From: UBA9865 sp035647835
GTDB taxonomy: Bacteria; Bacillota; Dethiobacteria; Dethiobacterales; Dethiobacteraceae
Direction: 5' to 3'
Assembly: GCA_035647835.1 (NCBI GenBank)
Contig: DASRMS010000010.1
Span: 1 to 41,407 of the forward strand
Length of the DNA: 41,407 nt
Positions 15,863 to 24,060 of this stretch are shown piece by piece (the first letter of the stretch is position 1; each line of letters starts with the position of its first letter). The translations under genes were made by a program, and so were the position numbers. The notes beneath the pieces are model-generated. The model did not search any database, was not told the DNA's origin, and saw only the letters and a program-made list of their open reading frames with translations.

Positions 15863-16924
15863 TTATCCCTGTAGATATTCTTGCAGGGCAAGCATAAACT
15901 CGTCTACTATTTTATCTTGGGGAACTTTTTTCACTACCTGCCCGCGACGGAAAATAAGTCCTTCTTCTTTGCCGCCAGCCACACCCAAGTCTGCTTCCCG
16001 GGCCTCACCTGGTCCATTAACAGCGCAGCCCATCACAGCCAAGGTTAAAGGTTCTTTAATATCTTTGACACGTTCTTCAATTTGTCGAGCTAATTCCTGC
16101 AATTTAATTTGCGTGCGTCCGCAGGTGGGACAGGAAATGACCCGTGGACCAAAGCGTCTGAGATTGGCTGCTGCTAATATTTCTTTAGCTACTCGTATTT
16201 CCTCAACAGGATCAGCTGTCAGGGATACACGCAAAGTATCTCCTAAACCGTCAAGCAATAAGCTGCCAATACCAACTGCTGAATAAATTGTACCACTAAA
16301 GCTGGAGCCTGCCTCTGTAATCCCCACGTGTTGTGGATATGCCACTTCTCGCGCTAAAAGGCGGTGCGCGGCTACCGTCAAAGGTACAGAGGAAGCTTTT
16401 AGGGAAATCACCAGGTTATCAAAACCAAGCTCTTCCACCATGCGGATATGATCCAATGCCGACTCAACTAAAGCTGCGGCTATTACTGCGCCATATTTCT
16501 CATGCAGGCGTTTTTCTAAAGAACCGGCATTAACCCCAATTCTCAACACAGCATTTTTCTCTGCTGCCCGTTCTACCACAGCCTGTAGTCGCTGGTGATT
16601 ACCAATATTACCTGGATTAATCCGCAGTTTAGGAACACCGGCGTCCAGAGCTGCTAAAGCAAGGCGATAATCAAAGTGAATATCAGCAACCACTGGCAGC
16701 GGCGAAAGCTCAACTATTTGCGGCAAGACAGCGGCTGCTGCTTCATTAGGTACTGCCACTCTTACTAACTCACAGCCTGCTTGAGCTAAACGTTTAATTT
16801 GCAGCAGGGTGCCTTCAAGATCAGCTGTATCAGTATTGGTCATCGATTGAATAACAACAGGCGCCCCACCGCCCATTGTCAGGGAGCCTATCTGCACAGC
16901 TTTAGTATTTTCCCTAGTTATCAT
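15863..16924 (-). CDS. ispG: 4-hydroxy-3-methylbut-2-enyl diphosphate synthase (GcpE/IspG)
   Basis: IspG converts the cyclic diphosphate MEcPP to HMBPP, the next-to-last step of the MEP isoprenoid pathway, using a [4Fe-4S] cluster. The 353-residue protein has the N-terminal TIM-barrel start (MGGGAPVVIQSMTNTDTAD), then CPTCGRTQ and CAVNGPGEA, which hold cluster cysteines near the C-terminus. The ATG follows GAGGAGTAGCTG. It ends the operon that also carries dxr and uppS, so three isoprenoid-related genes are together. No convincing terminator was found right after it. Confidence 0.97.
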   Translation of the reverse strand: MITRENTKAVQIGSLTMGGGAPVVIQSMTNTDTADLEGTLLQIKRLAQAGCELVRVAVPNEAAAAVLPQIVELSPLPVVADIHFDYRLALAALDAGVPKLRINPGNIGNHQRLQAVVERAAEKNAVLRIGVNAGSLEKRLHEKYGAVIAAALVESALDHIRMVEELGFDNLVISLKASSVPLTVAAHRLLAREVAYPQHVGITEAGSSFSGTIYSAVGIGSLLLDGLGDTLRVSLTADPVEEIRVAKEILAAANLRRFGPRVISCPTCGRTQIKLQELARQIEERVKDIKEPLTLAVMGCAVNGPGEAREADLGVAGGKEEGLIFRRGQVVKKVPQDKIVDEFMLALQEYLQG

Positions 16925-16934
16925 CAGCTACTCC

Positions 16935-17960
16935 TCAATTAAAAATATTTAAACGTACTAAATCCTTGTAGGCAATCACAATCATTAACACAATCAGTAG
17001 GGCAAAACCAATAAAATGGATAAATGATTCTTTTTTGGGATCCACAGGACGGCCACGTACCCCCTCCAGAGCTATAAACATTAAACGGCTGCCGTCTAAA
17101 GCCGGGATCGGCAAAAGATTGATAAAACCAAGATTTAGGCTGATAATCGCCGCCAGTGACAGTAAATTCATAATCCCTGTACGCGCCACTTCACCAACGA
17201 GGCTAATGATACCTACCGGTCCCATCACATCTGCTGAGACCTTGCCCGTTACCATTTGCAGCAGACTGGTAGCAGTAAAGCTAATAAACCAGACTGTATG
17301 CTCTATACCCATCCGAATAGCAGGCAGCAGGGCATATTTACGCGTTTCCGCCCCGATGCCAATACGACCTTCACCAGTTTCAGCATCACGCTCTGGGGTA
17401 ACAGTGACAGTGGATGTTTGATTATTGCGTTCATAAACAATTTCCAGTTCTTTACCAGGGTGACTATGAATCAAAGCCACCAGCTCATCCCAGTTATTAA
17501 CATCCTCGCCTGCTATGGTTATAATGCGATCCCCGCTTTGCAAGCCTACCTGTGCCGCTGCTCCTTCAGGCAGCAATTCCCCGATGGCGGTCGAAGAATA
17601 AACCGGGACGCCAAGGAAAGCAAAATAAATAAGTGAAAACAAAACAATGGCTAGAATAAAGTTCATCAATGGTCCGGCCGCAATCACCAGAAAACGTTTC
17701 CAAACGGCCTGCTTTTGAAAACTACCTTCCGCTTCAACCTCCTCAGGCTCTTCACCAACTAAGCGCACAAAACCGCCCAAAGGAAAGGCCCGTATGGAAT
17801 AAACGGTTTCCCCAACTTCTTTATGAACCAGACGTGGACCAAACCCGAGTGCAAACTCCATCACGCCAATCCCGACTCGTTTAGCGACAAGAAAGTGTCC
17901 CAGTTCATGAAAAAAGACTAGTAAACCGAAGATGATTACCGAGGCGACTAATGTCAGCAT
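16935..17960 (-). CDS. rseP: RIP metalloprotease RseP (site-2 protease family)
   Basis: This intramembrane zinc protease cleaves membrane-bound regulators within the lipid bilayer. I choose the ATG at 17960 (341 residues), after GGAAAGGGTGAAATA. The longer frame runs back into dxr. The first helix carries the zinc motif HELGH. A PDZ domain occupies about residues 115-195 (AAAQVGLQSGDRIITIAGEDV). The last helices carry NLLPIPALDGSRL, the second metal motif. It is placed between dxr and ispG, as in many Firmicutes. Confidence 0.95.
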   Translation of the reverse strand: MLTLVASVIIFGLLVFFHELGHFLVAKRVGIGVMEFALGFGPRLVHKEVGETVYSIRAFPLGGFVRLVGEEPEEVEAEGSFQKQAVWKRFLVIAAGPLMNFILAIVLFSLIYFAFLGVPVYSSTAIGELLPEGAAAQVGLQSGDRIITIAGEDVNNWDELVALIHSHPGKELEIVYERNNQTSTVTVTPERDAETGEGRIGIGAETRKYALLPAIRMGIEHTVWFISFTATSLLQMVTGKVSADVMGPVGIISLVGEVARTGIMNLLSLAAIISLNLGFINLLPIPALDGSRLMFIALEGVRGRPVDPKKESFIHFIGFALLIVLMIVIAYKDLVRLNIFN

Positions 17961-17964
17961 TATT

Positions 17965-19122
17965 TCACCCTTTCCTTTTACCCAAAAGTTGTGCCAGTTT
18001 TCGAGCTTCTTGATCAACTGCGACTAATACATCGAATTCCGGCGCCATAATTACTTTATGTTTATTCATTACTGATTCAATTATACGGGGGATTGCTAAA
18101 AAGCTAATTGATCCAGCGAGGAAAAGACGTACTGCCTCTTCGTTCGCTGCATTCATCACAGCTGGTAGAGTCCCGCCGATTTTCCCTGCTTCATAAGCAA
18201 ATTGCAGGCAAGGAAATTTTTCTGTATCGGGTGGTGCAAAGTGCAATAATGGCAGCTGCTCCCACTGCACGCGAGGGGCATCCCCTGACAGCCGTTTAGG
18301 ATATGTTAAGGCATATTGAATGGGTACACGCATATCTGGCCTACCTAATTGGGCCAAGACTGCACCGTCATGAAAAGTTACCATGGAATGTATAATACTC
18401 TCCCGCTGTACAACTACTTTAATTTTATCGTAGGTGATGTCAAATAGCCAATGAGCTTCAATTACTTCTAATCCCTTATTCATCAAGGTGGCGGAGTCGA
18501 TGGTTATTTTAGCCCCCATTGACCAGTTAGGATGTTTAAGTGCTGCTTGTGGAGTAACATGCTCTAATTCAGCTGTAGAAAAGTCAAAAAAGGGACCACC
18601 TGAGGCCGTCACAATTAATTCTTCTACAGCTGCTCTTGGCTGTCCTTGCAGACATTGCCAAATGGCAGAGTGTTCACTATCAACTGGTAAAATAGCTTTA
18701 TTCACAGCTGCTGCCAGCGGCATTACCAAATGGCCACCAGCTACTAACGATTCTTTATTGGCTAAGGCCACATTTTTCCCCGCAGCCAGAGCGGTTAAAG
18801 TCGGCTGCAGTCCGGCAAAGCCAACCACAGAATTTAAGACAAGTTCATGCTGCGCGTCTGCCGCCAGGTCACATAAGGCTTCTGGTCCTGCAGCAACTTC
18901 CACAGCTAAATCGCTGCAGGCTAATTTTAGCTCCTGATACAAACTTGGCTCTGCAATAACTACTTTCGCCGGTTTATACAAACGCGCTTGGTCAGCCAAT
19001 TCTTTCACCTGGCGGTGGGCTGATAAGCCGTGCAGGCAAAATAGGGCAGGATATTGCTCCACAACTGCTAAAGCCTGCTTGCCAATAGAACCAGTTGAAC
19101 CGAGAATACTGATCTTCTTCAT
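17965..19122 (-). CDS. dxr: 1-deoxy-D-xylulose 5-phosphate reductoisomerase
   Basis: Dxr makes MEP from DXP with NADPH, the committed step of the MEP pathway. The 385-residue protein has the dinucleotide motif ILGSTGSIGKQAL, the substrate block NVALANKESLVAGG, and LPVDSEHSAIWQCLQG with active-site residues. The metal-binding and C-terminal helical parts are present. The ATG at 19122 shares one base with the cdsA stop (TGATG). A TTG one codon earlier is less likely. Confidence 0.97.
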   Translation of the reverse strand: MKKISILGSTGSIGKQALAVVEQYPALFCLHGLSAHRQVKELADQARLYKPAKVVIAEPSLYQELKLACSDLAVEVAAGPEALCDLAADAQHELVLNSVVGFAGLQPTLTALAAGKNVALANKESLVAGGHLVMPLAAAVNKAILPVDSEHSAIWQCLQGQPRAAVEELIVTASGGPFFDFSTAELEHVTPQAALKHPNWSMGAKITIDSATLMNKGLEVIEAHWLFDITYDKIKVVVQRESIIHSMVTFHDGAVLAQLGRPDMRVPIQYALTYPKRLSGDAPRVQWEQLPLLHFAPPDTEKFPCLQFAYEAGKIGGTLPAVMNAANEEAVRLFLAGSISFLAIPRIIESVMNKHKVIMAPEFDVLVAVDQEARKLAQLLGKRKG

Positions 19123-19916
19123 CAAATTCCTCCCTTTGCTGCTAAGGCCAGCAGAAGATAATAGCCTACCGGTACTGCGAATAGTAAGCTGTCAAGTCGG
19201 TCTAAAACCCCGCCATGGCCAGGCAGAAATTTACCAGAATCTTTGATTTTGCCCCGACGTTTCAATGCCGATTCGGCCAGATCTCCGCACTGGCCAACGA
19301 AGGAAATCGCCACGCCCAGCAATAATGCGGTTAATGGATTTAAATTAAGCAAAGGAGCGAAAACTAATGACATAGCTGCTGCAGCAAACAGCAAGCCGCC
19401 GACCGCTCCTTCCAGCGACTTCTTAGGGCTAACAGCAGGAATTAATTTATGACGTCCTAAGGTCAGGCCGCAGGCATAAGCGCCCGTATCCGAAGCCCAG
19501 GTAGTAACAAGCACACTTAACAAGAGTAAAAACCCATTAGCTGTGGCCCGCAGCCACAGAAAAAAGGCTAGTAAAGAGGTGATATATAAAGCCCCCCAGA
19601 GCAAGATCATTAATTCTTGATAATCTTGAGGATACGCAAAAACAGCGACAAGATTAAGTACAATAAAAAAAACTATTAGAGCAAAAAAATAAGCTTCTGG
19701 GTTTGCTAGACCAGCTACTGTCAACAACAGGATATTCCCTGCGTAACCTAGAGTACGGACGAGTCTATTTTCCAATGAACAAAGTGTATAAAATTCGCGC
19801 AGTGCCAAGCTGCTTATGAAAATAATTGCCACAAAAATGGCCACACCGCCCTGCCAAATCAGCAAGACGACAAGCGGTATACCCACCAAGGCACTCAAAA
19901 GCCGCTGTCTGAACAT
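19122..19916 (-). CDS. cdsA: phosphatidate cytidylyltransferase
   Basis: CdsA forms CDP-diacylglycerol from phosphatidate and CTP for phospholipid synthesis. The 264-residue protein is almost entirely hydrophobic, with about eight membrane segments. It ends with the family signature SALKRRGKIKDSGKFLPGHG followed by GVLDRLDS. The ATG shares a base with the uppS stop (TAATG). It sits between uppS and dxr, the standard order. Confidence 0.96.
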   Translation of the reverse strand: MFRQRLLSALVGIPLVVLLIWQGGVAIFVAIIFISSLALREFYTLCSLENRLVRTLGYAGNILLLTVAGLANPEAYFFALIVFFIVLNLVAVFAYPQDYQELMILLWGALYITSLLAFFLWLRATANGFLLLLSVLVTTWASDTGAYACGLTLGRHKLIPAVSPKKSLEGAVGGLLFAAAAMSLVFAPLLNLNPLTALLLGVAISFVGQCGDLAESALKRRGKIKDSGKFLPGHGGVLDRLDSLLFAVPVGYYLLLALAAKGGI

Positions 19917-20680
19917 TAAATCCCTCCCAATCCACCAAAACGCCTGTCACGCTGGCGATAAGCTTCAATGGCCGCTAACAAGTGTTCTGCTTTAAAATCC
20001 GGCCAGTAAATATCTACAAACCAAAGTTCGGCATAAGCTAATTGCCATAGTAAAAAATTACTGAGGCGAACCTCGCCACTGGGGCGAATCAATAAATCTG
20101 GATCGGGTAATTCAGAAGTATACAAGTGTTGTTTTATGGTCTCTTCAGTTATTTCTTGTACATGCAAACTGCCTGCAATCACCGCTTGCGCGATACCTTG
20201 TACAGCATGCAGAATTTCAGCGCGGCTGCCGTAATTTAAAGCAAAGTTAAGAATCATGCCAGTATTAGCAGCAGTGCTGGTCATGGCTTGGTCAATAGCC
20301 GCTAAAGTATAATCCGGTAATCCTTCACGAGCGCCAGACATCATTACACGCACATTCTTAGCGATTAATTCTGGCAAATCTGTACGCAAAAATTCACTGG
20401 GCAGCCGCATTAAAAAATTTACTTCTGCTGGAGGCCGATGCCAATTTTCAGTGGAAAAAGCATAAACCGTGAGCACACCAAGACCTATCTCGTTAGCGGC
20501 ACGGATGATCCGACGCAAAGCTACCATGCCGGCATGGTGGCCTGCGGTACGCGGCAGACCGCGTTTGGCAGCCCAACGGCCATTACCATCCATAATAATT
20601 GCCACATGACGTGGTATTTCATCACTAGTATTTGGTTGAGGTATTTTTTTTTGAAAAAGCCTTTTCAGTGAAAAAGACAA
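19916..20680 (-). CDS. uppS: isoprenyl transferase (undecaprenyl diphosphate synthase)
   Basis: UppS condenses isopentenyl units into the undecaprenyl lipid carrier for wall synthesis. The motifs are IIMDGNGRWA with the catalytic Asp, GHHAGM, FSTENWHRP, and a C-terminal block reading RPSGEVRLSNFLLWQLAYAE, then LWFVDIYWPDF. The usual form has Thr where RPSGE has Pro. I favour the TTG at 20680 (254 residues), 8 bases after GAGG. A GTG at 20689 is also in frame but overlaps that site. It is preceded by a PASTA-like gene and hairpin. Confidence 0.96.
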   Translation of the reverse strand: MSFSLKRLFQKKIPQPNTSDEIPRHVAIIMDGNGRWAAKRGLPRTAGHHAGMVALRRIIRAANEIGLGVLTVYAFSTENWHRPPAEVNFLMRLPSEFLRTDLPELIAKNVRVMMSGAREGLPDYTLAAIDQAMTSTAANTGMILNFALNYGSRAEILHAVQGIAQAVIAGSLHVQEITEETIKQHLYTSELPDPDLLIRPSGEVRLSNFLLWQLAYAELWFVDIYWPDFKAEHLLAAIEAYRQRDRRFGGLGGI

Positions 20681-20708
20681 TCTATCCACCTCGAGTCATA
20701 TAGTAACA

Positions 20709-20730
20709 GGCCCCCTCAGACGAGGGGGCC
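20709..20730. other. strong hairpin at the end of the PASTA-like gene
   Basis: GGCCCCCTC and GAGGGGGCC form a perfect 9-bp stem with a 4-base loop. The stop codon of the upstream gene (20716-20718) lies in it. No T run follows on the minus strand (TGTTACTAT), so it is a poor intrinsic terminator. It may be an RNA stability or processing element ahead of uppS. Confidence 0.6.
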
Positions 20731-20934
20731 ACAATCTTCAGCCGCTACAGTCAGTTCTAACACAGTTTTATCCTGTGTAAGACGTACTCTCACTACCCTT
20801 TCGCTCCCCTGGTTTATCTTTTTGGGTGGTGAAGTGTGCTGTAGGGAAGGGGTTAGACCCCAACTTTCTGTGATGCGTACAGCCTCGGCAAGCGGGTAAG
20901 CTAGGAGATCCGGGATGCCTGTCCTCTTGTGCAT
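20716..20934 (-). CDS. small PASTA-domain-like protein
   Basis: I take the ATG at 20934 (72 residues), just after the frr stop. The longer frame overlaps frr. The sequence reads GIPDLLAYPLAEAVRITESW, then GLTPSLQHTSPP, ERVVRVR and TVLELTVA. This is the PASTA pattern (a P-D-L start, an amphipathic helix, then strands). PASTA domains normally sit in strings on exported kinases and penicillin-binding proteins and bind muropeptides. This one is a lone domain with no signal peptide or membrane segment. Similar small proteins between frr and uppS occur, from memory, in some Peptococcaceae. Function unknown. Confidence 0.7.
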   Translation of the reverse strand: MHKRTGIPDLLAYPLAEAVRITESWGLTPSLQHTSPPKKINQGSERVVRVRLTQDKTVLELTVAAEDCGPLV

Positions 20935-20935
20935 T

Positions 20936-21493
20936 TTAGACCTCCATAATTTCCTTTTCTTTATCGGCAAGCACATTATCTGCAGCTTCGATCATTTTAT
21001 CTGTGAGTTTCTGGATCTCGTCCTGTGCTTTATGTAATTCATCTTCCGTAATTTCATGTGCCTTTTCCATATTCTTCGTAGTATCATTAGCATCGCGGCG
21101 AATATTACGAATGGCGACTCTACCGTCTTCAGCCTTCTTCTTACTAATTTTAACTAATTCTTTTCTTCGTTCCTCCGTCAATTGCGGAATAGACAGACGA
21201 ATAAGTGAACCATCACTATTAGGCATTAAGCCTAAATCTGATTTCAGCAGCGCACGTTCAACTTCGCCGATCACCTTTTTATCCCAGGGCTGAATGACCA
21301 ACAGACGCGGTTCGGGTACAGAAATATTAGCAAGTTGATTAATAGGCGTTTGGGCACCGTAGTATTCCACGACGATCCTATCCAAAAGAGCTGGTGTTGC
21401 CCGACCTGTCCGCAGTGTGGATAAATCTTTCTTTAAAGCCTGCACTGCTTTTTTCATCCTCTCCTCGGCATCACGGTAAACCTCGTTAAGCAT
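20936..21493 (-). CDS. frr: ribosome recycling factor
   Basis: RRF, with EF-G, splits post-termination ribosomes. The 185-residue protein has the usual three-helix bundle and hinge domain: LSTLRTGRATPALLDRI, then VEYYGAQTPINQLA and VKISKKKAEDGRVAIRNIRR. The length is exactly typical. The ATG follows AAAGGGGGAATAAGC. It lies 2 bases downstream of pyrH in the same operon. Confidence 0.98.
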   Translation of the reverse strand: MLNEVYRDAEERMKKAVQALKKDLSTLRTGRATPALLDRIVVEYYGAQTPINQLANISVPEPRLLVIQPWDKKVIGEVERALLKSDLGLMPNSDGSLIRLSIPQLTEERRKELVKISKKKAEDGRVAIRNIRRDANDTTKNMEKAHEITEDELHKAQDEIQKLTDKMIEAADNVLADKEKEIMEV

Positions 21494-21495
21494 GC

Positions 21496-22218
21496 TTATT
21501 CCCCCTTTACAAATGTCCCAATTTTAACACCTAATAGTACCCTTTTAATATTACCGGTTTTATTTAGGCCAAAAACAATCAACGGAATCTTATTATCCAT
21601 ACATAGCGATGCGGCCGTGGAATCCATGACACCCAGACCTCTATTTAAAAGATCGATGTACGTTAATTCGGTGAATTTTTTTGCTGTGGGATTTGTGAGG
21701 GGATCTGCATCATAAACAGCATCAACTTTACCTTTAGCGAGTAGAATAACTTCAGCTTCAATTTCAGCTGCGCGCAGTGCTGCTGTTGTATCAGTAGAGA
21801 AATAGGGGTTTCCTGTGCCACCGGCAAAGATGACCACACGATTTTTTTCTAAATGTCGAATCGCCCGCCGACGAATATAGGGTTCTGCCACTTGCTGCAT
21901 TTCAATAGCTGTTTGCACACGTGTATCAACGCCACGTGATTCCAAGGCATCCTGCAATGCCAGGGCATTAAGGACAGTGGCGAGCATGCCCATGTAATCA
22001 GCAGTGGCACGATCCATGCCTCGTTCACCTGCAGGTGCACCACGCCAAATGTTCCCACCGCCAACAACTACGGCAACTTCCACTCCCATTTTCCAAACTT
22101 CTTCGACTTGGGCTGCAATCTCAGATAGAACATCCGAGTCGATGCCAAAGCCACGTTCACCAGCTAAAGCCTCACCACTTAATTTGAGCACAATTCTTTT
22201 ATATACTGCTTTCTCCAT
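21496..22218 (-). CDS. pyrH: UMP kinase
   Basis: PyrH phosphorylates UMP to UDP and works as a hexamer. I use the ATG at 22218 (240 residues). A frame from 22254 would start at or before the predicted transcription start. Motifs are RIVLKLSGEALAGE (phosphate loop), VAVVVGGGNIWRG, the UMP-binding MGMLATVLNALALQDAL, and GGTGNPYFSTDTTAALRA. GGAGG is 13 bases upstream of the ATG, longer than usual. It heads the pyrH-to-ispG operon. Confidence 0.97.
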   Translation of the reverse strand: MEKAVYKRIVLKLSGEALAGERGFGIDSDVLSEIAAQVEEVWKMGVEVAVVVGGGNIWRGAPAGERGMDRATADYMGMLATVLNALALQDALESRGVDTRVQTAIEMQQVAEPYIRRRAIRHLEKNRVVIFAGGTGNPYFSTDTTAALRAAEIEAEVILLAKGKVDAVYDADPLTNPTAKKFTELTYIDLLNRGLGVMDSTAASLCMDNKIPLIVFGLNKTGNIKRVLLGVKIGTFVKGE

Positions 22219-22257
22219 AGAAGCCGTATGACCTCCATTCCTAATTTTCCACATAAG

Positions 22258-22286
22258 ATTGTATTATCCTGTAAATATTCTGTAAA
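22258..22286 (-). promoter_or_regulatory. sigma-A-type promoter of pyrH
   Basis: TTTACA (22281-22286) and TACAAT (22258-22263) on the minus strand are 17 bases apart. The -35 element overlaps the T tail of the tsf terminator. The start would be near 22251, giving a leader of roughly 30 bases before the pyrH ATG at 22218. Confidence 0.65.
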
Positions 22287-22312
22287 AAAAGAACACCGAA
22301 GTGCTCTTTTTA
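22284..22312 (-). terminator. intrinsic terminator after tsf
   Basis: On the minus strand AAAAAGAGCAC and GTGTTCTTTTT pair around a TTCG tetraloop, with one G-T wobble, and a T run follows. It separates the rpsB-tsf unit from pyrH. Confidence 0.85.
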
Positions 22313-22330
22313 TAGTTGTCCATCACTTAA

Positions 22331-22978
22331 TTAAGACTTAGTCATCGCGGCTACTTCATCAGCTAAATTGCATCCTTTTTTCTCTAAGCCTTCGCCCATT
22401 TCATAGCGAACAAAACGACGAATGGAAATGTTCTCGCCGATTTTAGCTATTTTATCCTGCAATAAACCTGTAATGGTGACATCAGTATCACGAATAAATG
22501 CTTGTTCTAATAAGCAGTTTTCTGTATAGAATTTGCTAATACGACCTTCAACTATTTTCTCGATAATCTTTTCCGGTTTCCCTTCGTTTTTAGCCTGAGC
22601 TCGAAGGATTTCACGTTCTTTGTCCAGAATTTCTGCAGGTACGTCTTCACGCGCTAAATATTGTGGATTAGTGGCTGCAATCTGCATCGCAACATCACGC
22701 ACAAAATTACGGTATTCATCTGTTCTGGCCACAAAGTCTGTTTCACAGTTTACTTCCAAGAGGACACCAATTTTTCCTCCCATATGTATATATGAATCAA
22801 CTAATCCTTCAGCGGCAATACGACCAGCTTTTTTAGCTGCCGCAGATAAGCCTTTTTCGCGGAGAAATTCAGCGGCCTTTTCTAAGTCACCGCCAGCTTC
22901 AGTCAGTGCCTTTTTACAATCCATCATGCCAGCACCTGTTTTTTCGCGTAACTCTTTAACAACTGATGCGGGAATCAT
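22331..22978 (-). CDS. tsf: translation elongation factor Ts
   Basis: EF-Ts is the nucleotide exchange factor of EF-Tu. I use the ATG at 22978 (215 residues), 7 bases after GGGAGG. The longer frame carries 50 unrelated residues. Motifs are VKELREKTGAGMMDCKKALTEA at the N-terminus and VNCETDFVARTDEY in the core. It is the short form seen in many Clostridia, lacking the extended dimerization region of the E. coli protein. It lies downstream of rpsB behind a hairpin. Confidence 0.97.
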   Translation of the reverse strand: MIPASVVKELREKTGAGMMDCKKALTEAGGDLEKAAEFLREKGLSAAAKKAGRIAAEGLVDSYIHMGGKIGVLLEVNCETDFVARTDEYRNFVRDVAMQIAATNPQYLAREDVPAEILDKEREILRAQAKNEGKPEKIIEKIVEGRISKFYTENCLLEQAFIRDTDVTITGLLQDKIAKIGENISIRRFVRYEMGEGLEKKGCNLADEVAAMTKS

Positions 22979-23116
22979 AAAAAAACCTCCCAATGTTTGA
23001 TTTTTAAAAAAGCTTCGTTTTATATTTCGTTTGCTATTTTTATCCTTATCCCGTGCTTTCAGTACACACCTAGCTAGTGTTAACTGCCAAGTAATTGTCA
23101 TCGCAAGTATAAAGAA

Positions 23117-23136
23117 GGCCGGGCACACGCCCGACC
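23117..23136 (-). terminator. intrinsic terminator or attenuator between rpsB and tsf
   Basis: On the minus strand GGTCGGGC and GCCCGGCC form an 8-bp GC-rich stem (one wobble) with a GTGT loop, followed by TTCTTTAT. It lies 13 bases after the rpsB stop. I did not find a strong separate tsf promoter, so partial read-through is likely. Confidence 0.7.
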
Positions 23137-23149
23137 GTAATTTATGACT

Positions 23150-23899
23150 TTACAATTCTACAGCGGGCGTGTTGTCTTCGACTTCTAGTTGTTCCTCAAC
23201 CACAACGTGATCCTGACGGCCTTCCAGGCCTTCGAGGACTGCGTCCGCCATACGGCCTGAGATTAGTTTAACAGCACGGATGGCATCATCATTACCAGGG
23301 ATAATATAGTCGATTTCATCTGGATCACAGTTGGTATCAACAATGGCAATGATGGGGATGCCTAATTTTCTGGCTTCCGCAACAGCAATTCTTTCTTTGC
23401 GTGGGTCTACGATGAAAAGCGCATCGGGAAGGGTATGCATATTCCGAACGCCTGAAAGAAATTTATTCAGCTTGTCATGTTCGTGACGAAGTTGAATCAC
23501 TTCCTTTTTAGGCAGGACACCAAAGATACCGTCTTCTTCCATTTTCTCTAACTCAATCAGGCGGTTAATCCGTTTACGAATTGTTTTAAAGTTCGTTAAC
23601 ATCCCACCCAGCCAGCGTTGGTTTACATAAAACATTCCACAACGTTCGGCTTCAAGTTGAATTGACTCCTGCGCTTGCTTTTTGGTTCCCACAAACATAA
23701 TTCTTCTGCCGTCTAGGGCGAGATCACGCACAAAACGGTAGATATCGTCTAACATTCTGACGGTTTGCTGAAGGTCAATAATGTAAATACCGTTTCTCTC
23801 CGTAAAAATGTAAGGTTTCATTTTGGGGTTCCAACGACGAGTCTGGTGTCCAAAGTGAACGCCAGCTTCTAATAGCTGTTTCATGGATACTACGGGCAT
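23150..23899 (-). CDS. rpsB: ribosomal protein S2
   Basis: S2 binds the 30S head-platform region and is among the last proteins to join. The 249-residue protein has the signature KQLLEAGVHFGHQTRRWNPK, then IDLQQT, VNQRWLGGMLTNF and VDPRKERIAVAEARKLGIP. An acidic C-terminal tail ends it. The ATG follows AGAGGAGGTGCAGGAGC. It starts the rpsB-tsf unit with a clear promoter and a leader of about 100 bases. Confidence 0.98.
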   Translation of the reverse strand: MPVVSMKQLLEAGVHFGHQTRRWNPKMKPYIFTERNGIYIIDLQQTVRMLDDIYRFVRDLALDGRRIMFVGTKKQAQESIQLEAERCGMFYVNQRWLGGMLTNFKTIRKRINRLIELEKMEEDGIFGVLPKKEVIQLRHEHDKLNKFLSGVRNMHTLPDALFIVDPRKERIAVAEARKLGIPIIAIVDTNCDPDEIDYIIPGNDDAIRAVKLISGRMADAVLEGLEGRQDHVVVEEQLEVEDNTPAVEL

Positions 23900-23943
23900 G
23901 CTCCTGCACCTCCTCTCTGTTTTTCCTCCGTTCCTTCATTTGT

Positions 23944-23974
23944 TTGCAGCACTGTCAAGACAGCACAGCTGCAA
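23944..23974 (-). promoter_or_regulatory. leader hairpin of rpsB
   Basis: TTGCAGC and GCTGCAA (7 bp) enclose CTGTC-TT-GACAG with an asymmetric internal bulge, giving a two-part hairpin in the rpsB leader. Ribosomal protein S2 autoregulates through its leader in other bacteria. Here this is only suggested by the structure and position. Confidence 0.45.
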
Positions 23975-24009
23975 GCATCAGGTAACGTGTGTATTTAATA
24001 CCGTTTTGT

Positions 24010-24038
24010 AGTATAACATAGTTTGCCTGGTTTGGCAA
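24010..24038 (-). promoter_or_regulatory. sigma-A-type promoter of rpsB
   Basis: TTGCCA (24033-24038) and TATACT (24010-24015) on the minus strand are 17 bases apart, and a TG one base upstream of the -10 element extends it. It is a strong-looking vegetative promoter, as expected for a ribosomal protein gene. Confidence 0.75.
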
Positions 24039-24060
24039 TGCGGTGCTCAAGATAATTTCC

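Noticed and set aside
15585..16286. A 233-codon plus-strand frame
   Set aside because: It is antisense to ispG and the rimP leader, with low-complexity Ser/Lys/Arg content and no recognisable domain.
18488..18937. A 149-codon plus-strand frame within dxr
   Set aside because: It lies entirely antisense to a well-conserved gene and has no family features.
22979..23128. Extension of tsf by 50 codons
   Set aside because: It lies before the GGGAGG ribosome site and has no similarity to EF-Ts. It also begins just after the rpsB-tsf hairpin.
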